From assembly GCA_934541105.1 (NCBI GenBank), contig CAKTDA010000001.1:558001-622000 (forward strand): a stretch of DNA of 64,000 bases, read 5' to 3'. Source of the DNA: an uncultured Luteitalea sp. (GTDB lineage: Bacteria; Acidobacteriota; Vicinamibacteria; Vicinamibacterales; Vicinamibacteraceae). Position 1 is the stretch's first letter. Each line of letters opens with the position of its first letter. Positions 50,745 through 60,550 of this stretch are shown here, piece after piece. Made by a program: the position numbers and the translations under genes. The notes beneath the pieces are model-generated. The model was not told the DNA's origin, did no database searches, and worked only from the letters and a program-made list of their open reading frames with translations.

Positions 50745-52535
50745 GTGAGATCGACTGTGCACCTGGCCGCAGCCGCGCTGGCTGCGGCTGCCTGGCTGGC
50801 GTCCGCCCCGGCCGGGGCCCAGACGCGCGGGACGGAGAAGCCCGACCCGGCCCGCGTGGCCGAACTGCTCGTCGCCGTCGGTGCCGGCCAGCCGGCAACG
50901 GCGCCGGCGCAGGGGCCGGCAACGCCCGCCGAGGAGCCCCTCGCGCTCCAGGTCGAGGAAGCCGTCGCCATGGCGCTCGAGAAGAACCTCGACATCGCCG
51001 TCGAGCGGCTGAATCCCTCGTCGGTGGACTGGTCGCTGCGTGCGCTGCAGGCCAACTTCAACCCGCAGGCGACGTCGCTCGTGGGTTTCAACAGCACGTA
51101 TCAGTTGCCGACGAGCCAGCTCGTGGGCGGTCAGCGGGTCAAGAGCGACCAGATCACCTGGAACTTCGGCGTGAACCAGTCGCTGCCGTGGCAGGGCACC
51201 AGCTACTCGGTGTCGTTCACCAACCGCCGCCAGGACAACAACAACTCGTTCATCACGTTCAACCCGCAGTTCAACAGCACGTTGCAGGCCCAGATCGTCC
51301 AGCCGCTGCTGCGCGGGCGCACGACCGACAACACGCGCACGCAGATCCGCATCACGCGCATCAACCGCGACATCTCCGAGTTGCAGCTGCGGACGACGAT
51401 CGTCGACACGCTTGCCGAGGTCCGCAATGCGTACTGGGACCTCGTGTTCGCCAACGAGGTCGTCAACACGGCACGCCGGTCGCTCGAGCTCGCCGAGAAG
51501 CTCGTGGACGACAACAGGATTCGCGTCGAGGTCGGCACACTCGCGCCAATCGACGTCGTGCAGGCCGAAGCCGAGGCCGCGTCGCGCCGACAGACGCTCG
51601 CGCAGCTCGAGGCGCAGGCGCGCACGGCCGAACTCACGCTCAAGCAGCTGATCGTCTCGGGCACGAGCGACCCCGTCTGGGGTCGGCGGCTGAACCCGAC
51701 CGACCGACCCGGACTTGCCGAACAGCCGGTGCCGCTCGAGCAGGCGCTCGCCAACGCGCTCGCCGCGCGCACGGATCTCACCGAACGCCGCCGCAGCCTC
51801 GAGAGCGTCCAGGCGAACCTGGACCTCCTGCGCAACCAGCGGATGCCGTCAGCCAACCTCGTCGCCAACTACGGCGGCCAGGGCATCGGCGGCACGCGCA
51901 TCATCCGGCAGGGCACCGGCGGGCCGATCCTCGAGGAGATCCCCGGGGGCTATCGCGATGCGCTCGACCTCCTGTGGCAGCGCGAGTACCCGACGTGGAC
52001 GGCGCAGGTGCAGTTCAGCTATCCGATCGGGCCCAATCCCCAGGCCGCGCAGTACGAGCGGGCGCGCATCGGACAGGAGCAGAGCCTCACGCAGATCCGC
52101 AACCTGGAGCTGCAGATCGCGGCGCAGGTCACGAATGCCCGGCTTCAGGTCGAGGCAAATCGTCAACGTGTCGAGGCCGCGCGCGTGGCGCGCGACCTGT
52201 CGCAGCGCCGGCTCGAGGCCGAGCAGAGCAAGTTCGATGTCGGGCTCTCCACCAACTACTTCGTCGTGCAGGCCCAGCGTGACCTGCTGACGGCCGAGAA
52301 CACGCTGCTGCGCGCCGTGCTCGACTACCAGCAGTCGCTCGTGGACTTCGAGCGCATCCAGCTGACGTCGGGCCGCGGCGTGACCTTCAACACCGGCGGC
52401 ACCGGCACGGGCGGCGCGGCCGGCGGCGCCGCAGGCGGCACCAATCTCAACCTGGGCACGACGGCGGTGGGCGGCACCGGCACCGGCGGGACCACTGGCG
52501 GCACCGGCATCCCCGGCGTCGGAGGCGGGCAGTAA
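50745..52535 (+). CDS. TolC-family outer-membrane efflux protein
   Basis: 596 residues. A signal peptide (AAAALAAAAWLASAPAGAQ) precedes two outer-membrane efflux repeats with EEAVAMALEKNLDIAVERL, VDTLAEVRNAYWDLVFANE, VEVGTLAPIDVVQAEAEAAS and VGLSTNYFVVQAQRDLL. It is longer than E. coli TolC by about 100 residues, mainly through a Gly/Thr-rich C-terminal tail (GGTGTGGAAGGAAGG-type, from about residue 550). The start is GTG 50745 with GGAGGATC upstream. The MFP gene follows at once. Confidence 0.93.
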   Translation: MRSTVHLAAAALAAAAWLASAPAGAQTRGTEKPDPARVAELLVAVGAGQPATAPAQGPATPAEEPLALQVEEAVAMALEKNLDIAVERLNPSSVDWSLRALQANFNPQATSLVGFNSTYQLPTSQLVGGQRVKSDQITWNFGVNQSLPWQGTSYSVSFTNRRQDNNNSFITFNPQFNSTLQAQIVQPLLRGRTTDNTRTQIRITRINRDISELQLRTTIVDTLAEVRNAYWDLVFANEVVNTARRSLELAEKLVDDNRIRVEVGTLAPIDVVQAEAEAASRRQTLAQLEAQARTAELTLKQLIVSGTSDPVWGRRLNPTDRPGLAEQPVPLEQALANALAARTDLTERRRSLESVQANLDLLRNQRMPSANLVANYGGQGIGGTRIIRQGTGGPILEEIPGGYRDALDLLWQREYPTWTAQVQFSYPIGPNPQAAQYERARIGQEQSLTQIRNLELQIAAQVTNARLQVEANRQRVEAARVARDLSQRRLEAEQSKFDVGLSTNYFVVQAQRDLLTAENTLLRAVLDYQQSLVDFERIQLTSGRGVTFNTGGTGTGGAAGGAAGGTNLNLGTTAVGGTGTGGTTGGTGIPGVGGGQ

Positions 52536-52536
52536 C

Positions 52537-53706
52537 GTGAAGAAGTTGATTGTTGGCGTGGTGGTGGCGATCGTCGCCGGCGCCGGATACTTTGCGCTGT
52601 CTGGCGGCGGTGATGCCGCGCCCGGCACGAAGGCCGGCGGCACGGGCGCCTTCGCCCAACCGCCGATGACGGTGGAGCTCACGAAGGCGAGCCGCTCGCC
52701 GGTGCAGGAGTACGTGGAGGTCGTCGGCAGCCTCGTCGGCGCCGCCACGGTGGACGTCGTGCCACGTGCGCAGGGCCGGCTGCAGCAGATCTCGGTCCGC
52801 ATCGGCGACCCCGTGCGCCAGGGACAGACGCTCGCGAAGGTCGAGGATCAGGAACTGCGCGAACAACTGCGACAGGCCGAGGCGTCATTCGAGGTCGCGC
52901 GTGCCACGATCCGGCAGCGCGAAGCCGACCTGTCGTTCGCACGGACGAACCTCGATCGCAACAGGAGCCTGTTCGATCGCCAGCTCCTCCCCCGCCAGTC
53001 GCTCGACGATGCGGAGGCGCGCTTCCAGGCGTCGCAGGCGCAGCTCGATCTCGCACAGGCGCAGTTGCAGGCCGCTTCGTCGCGTCGCGACGAGCTGCGC
53101 ATCAACCTGGCCAACACCACCGTCAGCTCCCCGGTCACCGGCTTCGTCGCACGACGACTCGTGGACCCGGGCGCGTTCGTGAACCAGAACGTCACGGTGC
53201 TGTCGGTCGTGGACATCTCCACGGTGCGGCTCGTCGTGAACCTCGTCGAGCGCGACCTGCGCAAGGTGTCGGTCGGCGCCGGTGCGTCGGTGGCCGTGGA
53301 CGCGTATCCGGGCGAGCAGTTCGACGGTCGCGTCGCCCGCGTCGCCCCGGTGCTCGATCCGGCAACGCGGACGGCCGAGATGGAGATCGAGATCCCGAAC
53401 GCCAGCGGACGGCTCAAGCCGGGGATGTACGCACGCGTTCGGCTCGTCAGCGACATGAAGCCCGACGCCCTCGTGGTGCCCAAGTCGGCCATCGTCGACA
53501 CCCAGGGCCGCAAGGGCGTGTTCCTGGTGCAGAACGAGCAGGCGGTGTTCCGTGCCGTGTCGCTCGGGCTCGAGGAACCCGACCGTGTCGAGATCACCGA
53601 CGGCCTCCAGGAAGGCGAAGCCGTGGTGACGACGGGCGCCTCGGCGCTGCGCGACGGCGCGCGCGTGCTCGTGGCAGACGGAACGGCCCGCCGGGGCAAC
53701 AGCTAG
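52537..53706 (+). CDS. RND efflux membrane-fusion protein
   Basis: 389-residue periplasmic adaptor. An N-terminal anchor (LIVGVVVAIVAGAGYFALSG) is followed by a lipoyl-like part (VVPRAQGRLQQISVRIGDPV), a long alpha-hairpin (about 110-190, RQAEASFEVARATIRQREAD), and beta-barrel segments with GFVARRLVDPGAFVNQN and LDPATRTAEMEIEIPN. GTG 52537 starts 1 nt after the tolC stop. It bridges the TolC protein and the RND pump. Confidence 0.95.
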   Translation: MKKLIVGVVVAIVAGAGYFALSGGGDAAPGTKAGGTGAFAQPPMTVELTKASRSPVQEYVEVVGSLVGAATVDVVPRAQGRLQQISVRIGDPVRQGQTLAKVEDQELREQLRQAEASFEVARATIRQREADLSFARTNLDRNRSLFDRQLLPRQSLDDAEARFQASQAQLDLAQAQLQAASSRRDELRINLANTTVSSPVTGFVARRLVDPGAFVNQNVTVLSVVDISTVRLVVNLVERDLRKVSVGAGASVAVDAYPGEQFDGRVARVAPVLDPATRTAEMEIEIPNASGRLKPGMYARVRLVSDMKPDALVVPKSAIVDTQGRKGVFLVQNEQAVFRAVSLGLEEPDRVEITDGLQEGEAVVTTGASALRDGARVLVADGTARRGNS

Positions 53707-53741
53707 CGCGCGTCGGCTCGACGCACCTCCAGGACACGACG

Positions 53742-56700
53742 ATGAGCATTCCACGCACAGCCATCCAGCGCCCGGTGACGATGTTCATGATCAGCGCCGT
53801 GATCGTGCTGCTCGGCGCGATCTCGCTGGCACGGCTGCCGGTCGACCTGCTGCCCGACCTCTCGTTTCCGAGCCTCACGGTGCGCGTCTCGTACCCGGGG
53901 GTCGGTCCGCGCGAGATCGAGGAGACCATCACCCGGCCGATCGAGCAGACGGTTGCCGCCGTCGCCGGCCTCGACCAGCTGAACTCCACGTCGGCCGAGG
54001 GCAGCAGCGTCGTGCGCCTCAACTTCGTGTGGGGCACCGACCTCGGCGAGGCCGCCGACGACCTGCGCAGCCGCATCGACCGCATCCGCGGCCGCCTCCC
54101 GGAGGACGCCGACCCGCCGGTCATCTTCAAGTTCGACTCGAACGCGTGGCCGATCATGACGATCGCCGTCCAGGGCGACATGGACCCGGTGACGCTGCGC
54201 GAGATGGCCGAGCGGACGCTCGCGCAGCGCCTCGAGCGCGTCAACGGCGTGGCCTCCGTGACCGTGCAGGGCGGGCTGCGCCGGCAGATCCGCGTGGACC
54301 TCTCCAAGGAGAAGATCACCGCGCTCGGCCTGCCCGTGGATCGCATCGTCTCGGTCCTCCGCACCGAGAACCAGAACATCCCCGTCGGCGAGATCAATGA
54401 GGGGTCGCTCACCTACCTGGTGCGGAGCCCCGGACAGTTCAACAACCTCGACGAGATCCGCAACCTCGTGGTGCTGACGCGAGACGGTGTGCCCGTCTAC
54501 ATGCGCGACATCGCCGAGGTCCGCGACGGCACCGAGGACTACCGGCAGTTCACGCGCGTCAACGGCCAGCCCGGCGTGCAGATGCGCATCACCAAGCAGT
54601 CGGGCGAGAACACGGTCGCGATTTCCGAGGCCGTGCACCGCGAGGTGTCGCGCATCAACCGCGAGGTCGCGGGCGTGCAGCTCACCGTCTCGAACGACAG
54701 CGCGGTCTTCATCGAGCAGTCGATCGCGTCGGTGCGAGAGGCCGTGATGCTCGGCTCGGTGCTTGTCGTCATCATCATCTTCGCGTTCCTGCGCAGCTGG
54801 CGCTCGACGCTCATCATCTGCACGTCGATCCCGATCTCGATCATCGGCACGTTCGCGCTGCTCTACTTCGGCGGCTACACGCTCAACACGATGACGTTCG
54901 GCGGCCTGGCCCTCGGCGTCGGCATGATCGTGGATGCCTCGATCGTCGTGCTCGAGAACACGCAGCGACACCTCGAGATGGGCAAGTCGCGCACGCTCGC
55001 CGCCATCGAGGGCAGCGAGGAGATCTGGAGCGCGATCCTCGCGTCCACGCTCACGCACATTGCCGTGTTCGTGCCACTGTTCTTCCTCAGCGGCTTTTCG
55101 AGCGTGCTCTTCAAGCAGCTGTCGGTCGTGGTGGTGTTCTCGCTGCTGATGTCGCTGTTCGTCGCCGTGACGCTCGTGCCCGTGCTGTGTTCGCAGCTGC
55201 TCACCGAGCCTGCCGACGATGCTGCCCGCACCGGTGTCTCGGGCTGGCTGTTCCGCACGAGCGGCCAGGCGCTCGATCGGCTCGACAACAGCTACGCCCG
55301 CCTGCTCGGTGTGGCGCTGCGCCACCGCCCCACCGTGCTCGCCGTCGGCGCGTCCCTTTTTGCACTCGCGATCGCGCTCTATCCCCAGCTGACATTCGAG
55401 CTGATGCCGCAGACAGACGAGGGCGAGGTGCGCGTCGATATCGAGCTGCCCGTCGGCACGCGCATCGAGCAGACGCAGGCCGCAGTGCTCGACATCGAGC
55501 AGCGGATTCGTGAAGCCGTGCCCGAGATGGTCACGCTCATCTCGCAGGGCGGAGGCGGCGGCTTCATGGGCGGTTCGAGCTCGCACCGCGGCGACATCAC
55601 CGTGCAGCTCACGCCCAAGGCAGAACGCACGCGCTCGAACGAGGAGATTGCGCAGGACCTGCGCCGGCTGCTGCAGGGGATCCCGGGCGTGGTGAGCCGC
55701 TCCCGCGCGTCCGGCGGCTCTCAGCTCAACCGCATCCTCGGCGGCAACCAGGACGCGCGGCTGTCACTCGAGATCCGCGGGTACGACTTCGACGATGCGC
55801 AGCGGCTCGTGAACGATTCGGAGGCGCTGCTGCGCACCGTGCCGGGCATTGCCGACGTCCGACGCGCGCGCCAGGACGGGCGGCCGGAGCTCGCGGTGCG
55901 GGTGGACCGCGACAAGGCGGCGCTGTTCGATCTGAGTGTGACGAGCGTCGCCGATACGCTCCGCACGAACGTCGCGGGGACGCAGGCGGCCTTCTATCGG
56001 GAACGCGGGCAGGAGTACCCGATCGTCGTGCGGCTGCGCGAGCAGGATCGCGAGCGGATTGCCGACGTCGGCGACGTGCTCGTCAGCGCGCCGGGCAACC
56101 GCGTGGTGCCGGCACGCAGCCTGCTGACGGTGGAGCCCGAGAACAGCCCGGTCGAGATCGAGCGCAAGAACCAGGAACGCGTCGCGCGCGTCAATGCGGA
56201 ACTCGAAGTGAGCCTGTCCGAGGCGGTGGCCGCGGTGGAGAAGCGGCTGCCCGAGCTCGACGTGCCGCAGGACTTCTCGGTGGGGTTCGGAGCCGAGCTC
56301 GAGGAGCAGATCAAGGCATTCACGCAGCTGAAGTACCTGCTGCTGCTTGCCGTCGTCCTCGTGTACGCGGTGATGGCGTCGCAGTACGAGTCGTTCCGCG
56401 ACCCGTTCATCATCATGTTCTCGATTCCGCTCGCGGCCATCGGCGTCGTGGGCGGCCTCCTGCTCACCGGCACGACGTTCAGCCTGCAGGCCTATATCGG
56501 CGTGATCATGCTCGCCGGCATCGTCGTCTCGAACGCCATCCTGCTCGTGGACTACACGTCGACGCTGCGCAAGCGCGACGGCATGGAGCTCTTCGAGGCG
56601 GCCATCACGGCGGGCCGGACCCGTCTGCGGCCCATCATCATGACGACGCTGACGACAGCGCTGGGCCTCATGCCGATGGCGTTCGAGATTGGCGAGGGCG

Positions 56701-56873
56701 CCGAACTGCAGGCGCCGCTCGCGCGCGTCGTGATTGGCGGGCTCCTTGCGTCCACGTTGATCACGCTGGTGTTCGTGCCGACGCTGTACACGATCTTCGA
56801 GCAGGGCCTGAAGGGACTGCGTCGGGCGTCGACCGGCAAGCCAGCCGACGCCGAGGAGATGGCGACACCGTAA
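53742..56873 (+). CDS. RND efflux pump, HAE1/AcrB type
   Basis: 1043 residues with twelve expected membrane helices and two large periplasmic loops. Motifs: PRTAIQRPVTMFMISAVIVL at the start, PGVGPREIEETITRPIEQ, the TM4 proton-relay region LGVGMIVDASIVVLEN, and the C-half GVVGGLLLTGTTFSLQAYIG and LVDYTSTLRKRDGMELFEAA. Length and motifs match HAE1 pumps that export hydrophobic or amphiphilic compounds; the substrate is unknown. A convergent M14 gene lies 28 nt beyond. Confidence 0.96.
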   Translation: MSIPRTAIQRPVTMFMISAVIVLLGAISLARLPVDLLPDLSFPSLTVRVSYPGVGPREIEETITRPIEQTVAAVAGLDQLNSTSAEGSSVVRLNFVWGTDLGEAADDLRSRIDRIRGRLPEDADPPVIFKFDSNAWPIMTIAVQGDMDPVTLREMAERTLAQRLERVNGVASVTVQGGLRRQIRVDLSKEKITALGLPVDRIVSVLRTENQNIPVGEINEGSLTYLVRSPGQFNNLDEIRNLVVLTRDGVPVYMRDIAEVRDGTEDYRQFTRVNGQPGVQMRITKQSGENTVAISEAVHREVSRINREVAGVQLTVSNDSAVFIEQSIASVREAVMLGSVLVVIIIFAFLRSWRSTLIICTSIPISIIGTFALLYFGGYTLNTMTFGGLALGVGMIVDASIVVLENTQRHLEMGKSRTLAAIEGSEEIWSAILASTLTHIAVFVPLFFLSGFSSVLFKQLSVVVVFSLLMSLFVAVTLVPVLCSQLLTEPADDAARTGVSGWLFRTSGQALDRLDNSYARLLGVALRHRPTVLAVGASLFALAIALYPQLTFELMPQTDEGEVRVDIELPVGTRIEQTQAAVLDIEQRIREAVPEMVTLISQGGGGGFMGGSSSHRGDITVQLTPKAERTRSNEEIAQDLRRLLQGIPGVVSRSRASGGSQLNRILGGNQDARLSLEIRGYDFDDAQRLVNDSEALLRTVPGIADVRRARQDGRPELAVRVDRDKAALFDLSVTSVADTLRTNVAGTQAAFYRERGQEYPIVVRLREQDRERIADVGDVLVSAPGNRVVPARSLLTVEPENSPVEIERKNQERVARVNAELEVSLSEAVAAVEKRLPELDVPQDFSVGFGAELEEQIKAFTQLKYLLLLAVVLVYAVMASQYESFRDPFIIMFSIPLAAIGVVGGLLLTGTTFSLQAYIGVIMLAGIVVSNAILLVDYTSTLRKRDGMELFEAAITAGRTRLRPIIMTTLTTALGLMPMAFEIGEGAELQAPLARVVIGGLLASTLITLVFVPTLYTIFEQGLKGLRRASTGKPADAEEMATP

Positions 56874-56880
56874 GTAAGTA

Positions 56881-56905
56881 GGACGCGTTCGGGAACGCGC
56901 CCTAC
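56881..56905. repeat. Inverted repeat GACGCGTTC-GG-GAACGCGCC at the 3' end of M14 gene
   Basis: On the minus strand it reads GGTAGGGCGCGTTCCCGAACGCGTCC and shares AGGGCGCGTTCC plus GAACGCG with the element at 1751-1775. The TAG stop of the M14 peptidase lies inside it. It sits between convergent genes and may form a 3' hairpin for both. Confidence 0.5.
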
Positions 56906-59571
56906 CAGAGGGCGTTGAAGACCATCTTGAAGGTGCCGTGGGTCTGGGCGCGGTTCTGGGGACGGAAGCCAATCAGCACGATTCGTCCCTTCCCCTGCGC
57001 GATCGACACGGCCGCCGCCTTCCGGGCGATCACCGACTCGCCAACAAGCCAGCCGCTCTGGAGGATGTCGCGGTCCGCGTACGTCGCGAGGATCGCGACG
57101 TCCTGGCTCCGGTCGGTGGACGTCACCTCGTAGGCCTGGCTGCCGGGCATGAAGAGCGCGAGGCCGTCGGCCGGCATGCCGTACACGAGCGCGTTGTCGG
57201 TCGCGTAGCGCACCCGCAGCGTCGAGCCGGGCGCCCAGAACTCGCGTGACGAGACGCCGGCGACGACGTTGCGCACCGGCAGCGAGAACTTCTGCACGGG
57301 CAGGTCGGCGGCCTGCCCGAACGTCAGCAGCGTGCCGCCGTTCTCCACGAAAGCCTGCAGGGCCTTGACGCCCTCGTCGCCGAAGCCGCTGCGGTACTCG
57401 GGCGGCGTCAGGCGCTGCGGGTCGTTCCGGCGGGTGCCGCCTCCCCCGCCCTGCCGCGAGGGCTCCTCCCCCGTCATCGCGCCCACCGAGTCGGCCGGCA
57501 GCACGATCACGTCGTACTTCGTCTCGAGGCTGCCCGCCTTGATGTCGGCGTCCTTCACGGTCGTGAACGGCACGTCGAACTGCTCGAACAGCAGCCGCGT
57601 CCAGCCTTCGTCCATGTTGCCGCCGCGGTAGCGCTGGAACAGCGCCACGCGCGGCTGCTTCAACGGCGCGAGTGCTGACGGCACGGGCTGCCCCGCGGCG
57701 AAGAAGTCGACGCCGGTCTGCTTCGCAATCTCCTGGACGTCACCCGAGCCCACGAGGAAGTCGCCGGGCCGGATGCGGCCGTCTGCAGACGCCTCCGTCG
57801 CACGACGCACCGCAACGCCCGCCTTCAACAGGAGCCACGCGGCGCGATGGCTGTCGTTGAGGCGGCCGTCGAGCACGTAGCCGTGCGGTGCCGGCACGGC
57901 CACCTGCCCGGTCATAGGCAGTCGTCCAGTGATCGTCGTCAGCGGTGCCGTGACCGGTTCGCCAATCGGATCGCTGCGGACGCCCATGAACTCGCCGAAC
58001 GTGTCCGTGGACATGTCGTACGGGCGGATCGGGTTGCCCTCGCGGTCGCGCGTGTAAGTGTTGTCGGGGTAGAACGTGCGTCCGAGCATCCAGCGCACGA
58101 GGGCCTGCTTGGGCTGCGCCATCGAGACCACGAAGGATCCGGGACCGTACACGCGCCCGTCCACCACGAGTTGCGCTTTCGTCTCGTGGACCTCGACGCC
58201 GGAGTCGATCAGCATGTTCACGAGCTTGCGGACGGTGAGCGGGTCGTGCTGCCCGGCCGCGAGGACGTACGCCTTCACCGGTCCCGTCTTCCCGCGCTCC
58301 ACCTGGCGCGAGGCCTTCAGGTACATGTTGCGGAGCACCGTCTCGCGGTTGCGCGCCGCGAGATCGACGGTCGCCCAGGCGGCGATCTTCTGCTGCTCGA
58401 CGATGTCGCGGACGCGCCACCAGCCGCCCGGCCAGAGGCTCGGCATTGTCGTCTGCGGCGCGTACTCGGGCAGGTTGCGCGGGCCGCCGCGCAACTGGTC
58501 CGGATGCAGGAAGATTGGCGTTGCGAGCCGCGCGCTCGCCGACTCGGTGAGCATGCCCGCGATGTTGTGGAACGGCGTGATCCAGTGGAAGCCCATGTGG
58601 CCCCAGCCGGAGTAGATGGCCGCACCGACGACGCCCGTCTTGCCGGCGGCCTCGAGGTGCGTGCCCATGTGGCCGCCCCACCACGCCATCTCGCGCCACA
58701 CGAGCGGATCGCCGTCAGGGCGGATCGGCTCGGCGTAGGGCGGGATGTAGAGCCGCGCGTTCGTGGTGCCCATCTGGTGGTGATCGACGTAGGCCTGCGG
58801 CACCCACTCGCGATAGAGGATCTTCGCGAGGTTTCGCGATTCGGGGAGGTTCAGCGCAAAGCCGTCGCGGTTGTTGTCGTGGCCCGCGTAGGTCTGGTAG
58901 AGCCACGGCAACTGCCCGGCCTCGTACTCGGTGCCGACGTACTTCATGTACCAGTCGGCAATCATCTGCGTGCCGTCCGGGTTGATCGACGGCACGACGA
59001 TGCTGATCACCTGATCGCGCATGCGGGTGGCTTCCTCGTCGTCGCGCGTGATGCTGTCGAAAACGAACTCCGCCGCGGTCTGCGACGCCGCCACCTCGCT
59101 CGAGTGGAGCGCGAAGGTCTGGATGACGACGGCCTTGCCGTCCTTGACGATGCGATCGATGTCGGCGGGCGTTGCACCGCGCGGGTCGGCGAGCGTGGCG
59201 TTCATCGCGCGGATGCGCTCCAGGCGCGCGAGGTTCGCGGTTGACGAGATGAACAGCGCGATGTAGGGCCGCCCCTCGCTGCTCCTGCCGAGTTCGACGA
59301 GGTTCACGCGGTCGGACGCCGCGTCGAGCGCGCGGTAGTACTCGAGCAGCCGATCCCAGTTGGCGAGCTTGCGGTCGGCGCCCATCCGGAAGCCGATGAA
59401 CTGCTCGGGGGATGGAACAGCCGCCGCGCGTGTCTGAGCCGCCACCGGTGCCAGCACGGCGTCACGGAGCGGCGGCACGCCAACCGCGGCGAGTCCGGCG
59501 GAGAGGAGAAGGAGTGAGAGGGAACGAAGCGGCCGCACGCGGCGCAAACTGAGCATGGCGGATTCTGCCAT
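56902..59571 (-). CDS. Secreted M14 zinc carboxypeptidase-family protein
   Basis: 889 residues. A signal peptide (RSLSLLLLSAGLAAVGVPPL) precedes a carboxypeptidase domain with the zinc motif HSSEVAAS (HxxE), VVPSINPDGTQM, GHDNNRDGFALNLPES and DHHQMG. A large C-terminal part (about 580-889) contains a GATase-like region with YDVIVLPADSV, VENGGTLLTFGQA and GRIVLIGFRPQ. Peptide or wall-derived substrates are likely; not shown. ATG at 59571 is given; ATG 59556 (MLSLRRVRPLRS) is equally good. Confidence 0.88.
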   Translation of the reverse strand: MAESAMLSLRRVRPLRSLSLLLLSAGLAAVGVPPLRDAVLAPVAAQTRAAAVPSPEQFIGFRMGADRKLANWDRLLEYYRALDAASDRVNLVELGRSSEGRPYIALFISSTANLARLERIRAMNATLADPRGATPADIDRIVKDGKAVVIQTFALHSSEVAASQTAAEFVFDSITRDDEEATRMRDQVISIVVPSINPDGTQMIADWYMKYVGTEYEAGQLPWLYQTYAGHDNNRDGFALNLPESRNLAKILYREWVPQAYVDHHQMGTTNARLYIPPYAEPIRPDGDPLVWREMAWWGGHMGTHLEAAGKTGVVGAAIYSGWGHMGFHWITPFHNIAGMLTESASARLATPIFLHPDQLRGGPRNLPEYAPQTTMPSLWPGGWWRVRDIVEQQKIAAWATVDLAARNRETVLRNMYLKASRQVERGKTGPVKAYVLAAGQHDPLTVRKLVNMLIDSGVEVHETKAQLVVDGRVYGPGSFVVSMAQPKQALVRWMLGRTFYPDNTYTRDREGNPIRPYDMSTDTFGEFMGVRSDPIGEPVTAPLTTITGRLPMTGQVAVPAPHGYVLDGRLNDSHRAAWLLLKAGVAVRRATEASADGRIRPGDFLVGSGDVQEIAKQTGVDFFAAGQPVPSALAPLKQPRVALFQRYRGGNMDEGWTRLLFEQFDVPFTTVKDADIKAGSLETKYDVIVLPADSVGAMTGEEPSRQGGGGGTRRNDPQRLTPPEYRSGFGDEGVKALQAFVENGGTLLTFGQAADLPVQKFSLPVRNVVAGVSSREFWAPGSTLRVRYATDNALVYGMPADGLALFMPGSQAYEVTSTDRSQDVAILATYADRDILQSGWLVGESVIARKAAAVSIAQGKGRIVLIGFRPQNRAQTHGTFKMVFNALW

Positions 59572-59606
59572 GCCGCGCCCGGAGGAGCGCTCATCCGATC
59601 GGACCG

Positions 59607-60074
59607 CTACAGCTGATCGCGGAGTTCGAGGACGCTGCGGCCCGACACCGGGTCGATCCAGTCGCCGGCGACCTCGGCAAGCGGCTCGAGGACGAACAGG
59701 CGGTCGCGGAAGCGCGGGTGGGGCACCTGCAGGCCCGGTTCGTCGATCACGAAGTCGCCGTAGAGAATCAGATCGAGGTCGAGTGTCCGGGGCGCATTGA
59801 GGAACGGCCGGTCGCGGCCGGCTGCCTGTTCGATGGCGAGCAGCGCGTCGAGCAGCGATCGCGGACCGAGCAGCGTGCTGCCCACGACCACTTCGTTGAG
59901 GTACGTCGGGGCGTCGGGCGGTCCGCCGACCGAGTCGGTTTCGTAGCGGGCCGAGGCGACTGCGCCACTCAGCAGCGCCGCGAGACGATCTTCGGCTTCA
60001 TCGAGGTGGGCATCGCGATCGCCGAGGTTGCTGCCGAGGGCAATCGCGACCGGGACGCGGGCTACTCCACCCAC
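59607..60074 (-). CDS. folK: HPPK, 2-amino-4-hydroxy-6-hydroxymethyldihydropteridine pyrophosphokinase
   Basis: FolK transfers pyrophosphate from ATP to the pterin in folate synthesis. 155 residues with ALGSNLGDRDAHLDEA, TYLNEVVVGSTLL, RPFLNAPRTLDLDLILYGD and VPHPRFRDRLFVLEPL, all family signatures. GTG 60074 overlaps the ferritin-like gene by 13 nt; the frame is open further upstream but that part lies inside the neighbour. folP and folB are not in the window. Confidence 0.94.
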   Translation of the reverse strand: MGGVARVPVAIALGSNLGDRDAHLDEAEDRLAALLSGAVASARYETDSVGGPPDAPTYLNEVVVGSTLLGPRSLLDALLAIEQAAGRDRPFLNAPRTLDLDLILYGDFVIDEPGLQVPHPRFRDRLFVLEPLAEVAGDWIDPVSGRSVLELRDQL

Positions 60075-60550
60075 CGGACCGGCAGCACGCCGTCGCCGGT
60101 GCTCGCGCCTTCCATGCGCCGCCCGAGCAGGTCGTCGCGCCCCTGCAGCGCATAGTCGAAGAAGCGCTTGTGCTCGCGCATCTCGCCGAGCATCAGGGTG
60201 AGCATCGTGCGGTGCCGGGCATTTGTCATCGCCTGCACCCGCGGCGTCCACTTGTCGATGAACGCCTGCTGTTGCCGCGCATCGTCCTCGATCACCGCGG
60301 CTTCGCGCTTCCTGCCCTTGCCCGACGGCACGTCGAGCGCGGTGCCCCGGCCTTCCGCCTCGCCACCCATGTCTTCGACGGCCTTGCGGACCCACTGGAG
60401 ATGGTGCTCCTCGCGGCCGATCACGTTCTGGTAGGTGTTGTTGAACTCGTAATCGGCGACGGCCTGTGCGCCCGCGATGTGGCGCTCGAACAGCGCCAGG
60501 CGTTCACGGTAGAGCTCCTGCAGCAGGGACAGCGTGGCGGAGGACTTCAC
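60062..60550 (-). CDS. Ferritin-like helical protein, unknown
   Basis: 162 residues from GTG 60550 (VKSSATLSLLQELYRERLAL). The helices AVADYEFNNTYQNVIGREEHHLQWVRKAVEDM and MLGEMREHKRFFDYALQGRD carry paired Glu/His residues spaced as in ferritin-like or rubrerythrin-like diiron bundles. The centre is a Lys/Arg-rich linker. I do not recognise a named family with certainty. The start overlaps the DksA-like gene by 4 nt (GTGA) and the end overlaps folK. Confidence 0.65.
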   Translation of the reverse strand: MKSSATLSLLQELYRERLALFERHIAGAQAVADYEFNNTYQNVIGREEHHLQWVRKAVEDMGGEAEGRGTALDVPSGKGRKREAAVIEDDARQQQAFIDKWTPRVQAMTNARHRTMLTLMLGEMREHKRFFDYALQGRDDLLGRRMEGASTGDGVLPVRWVE

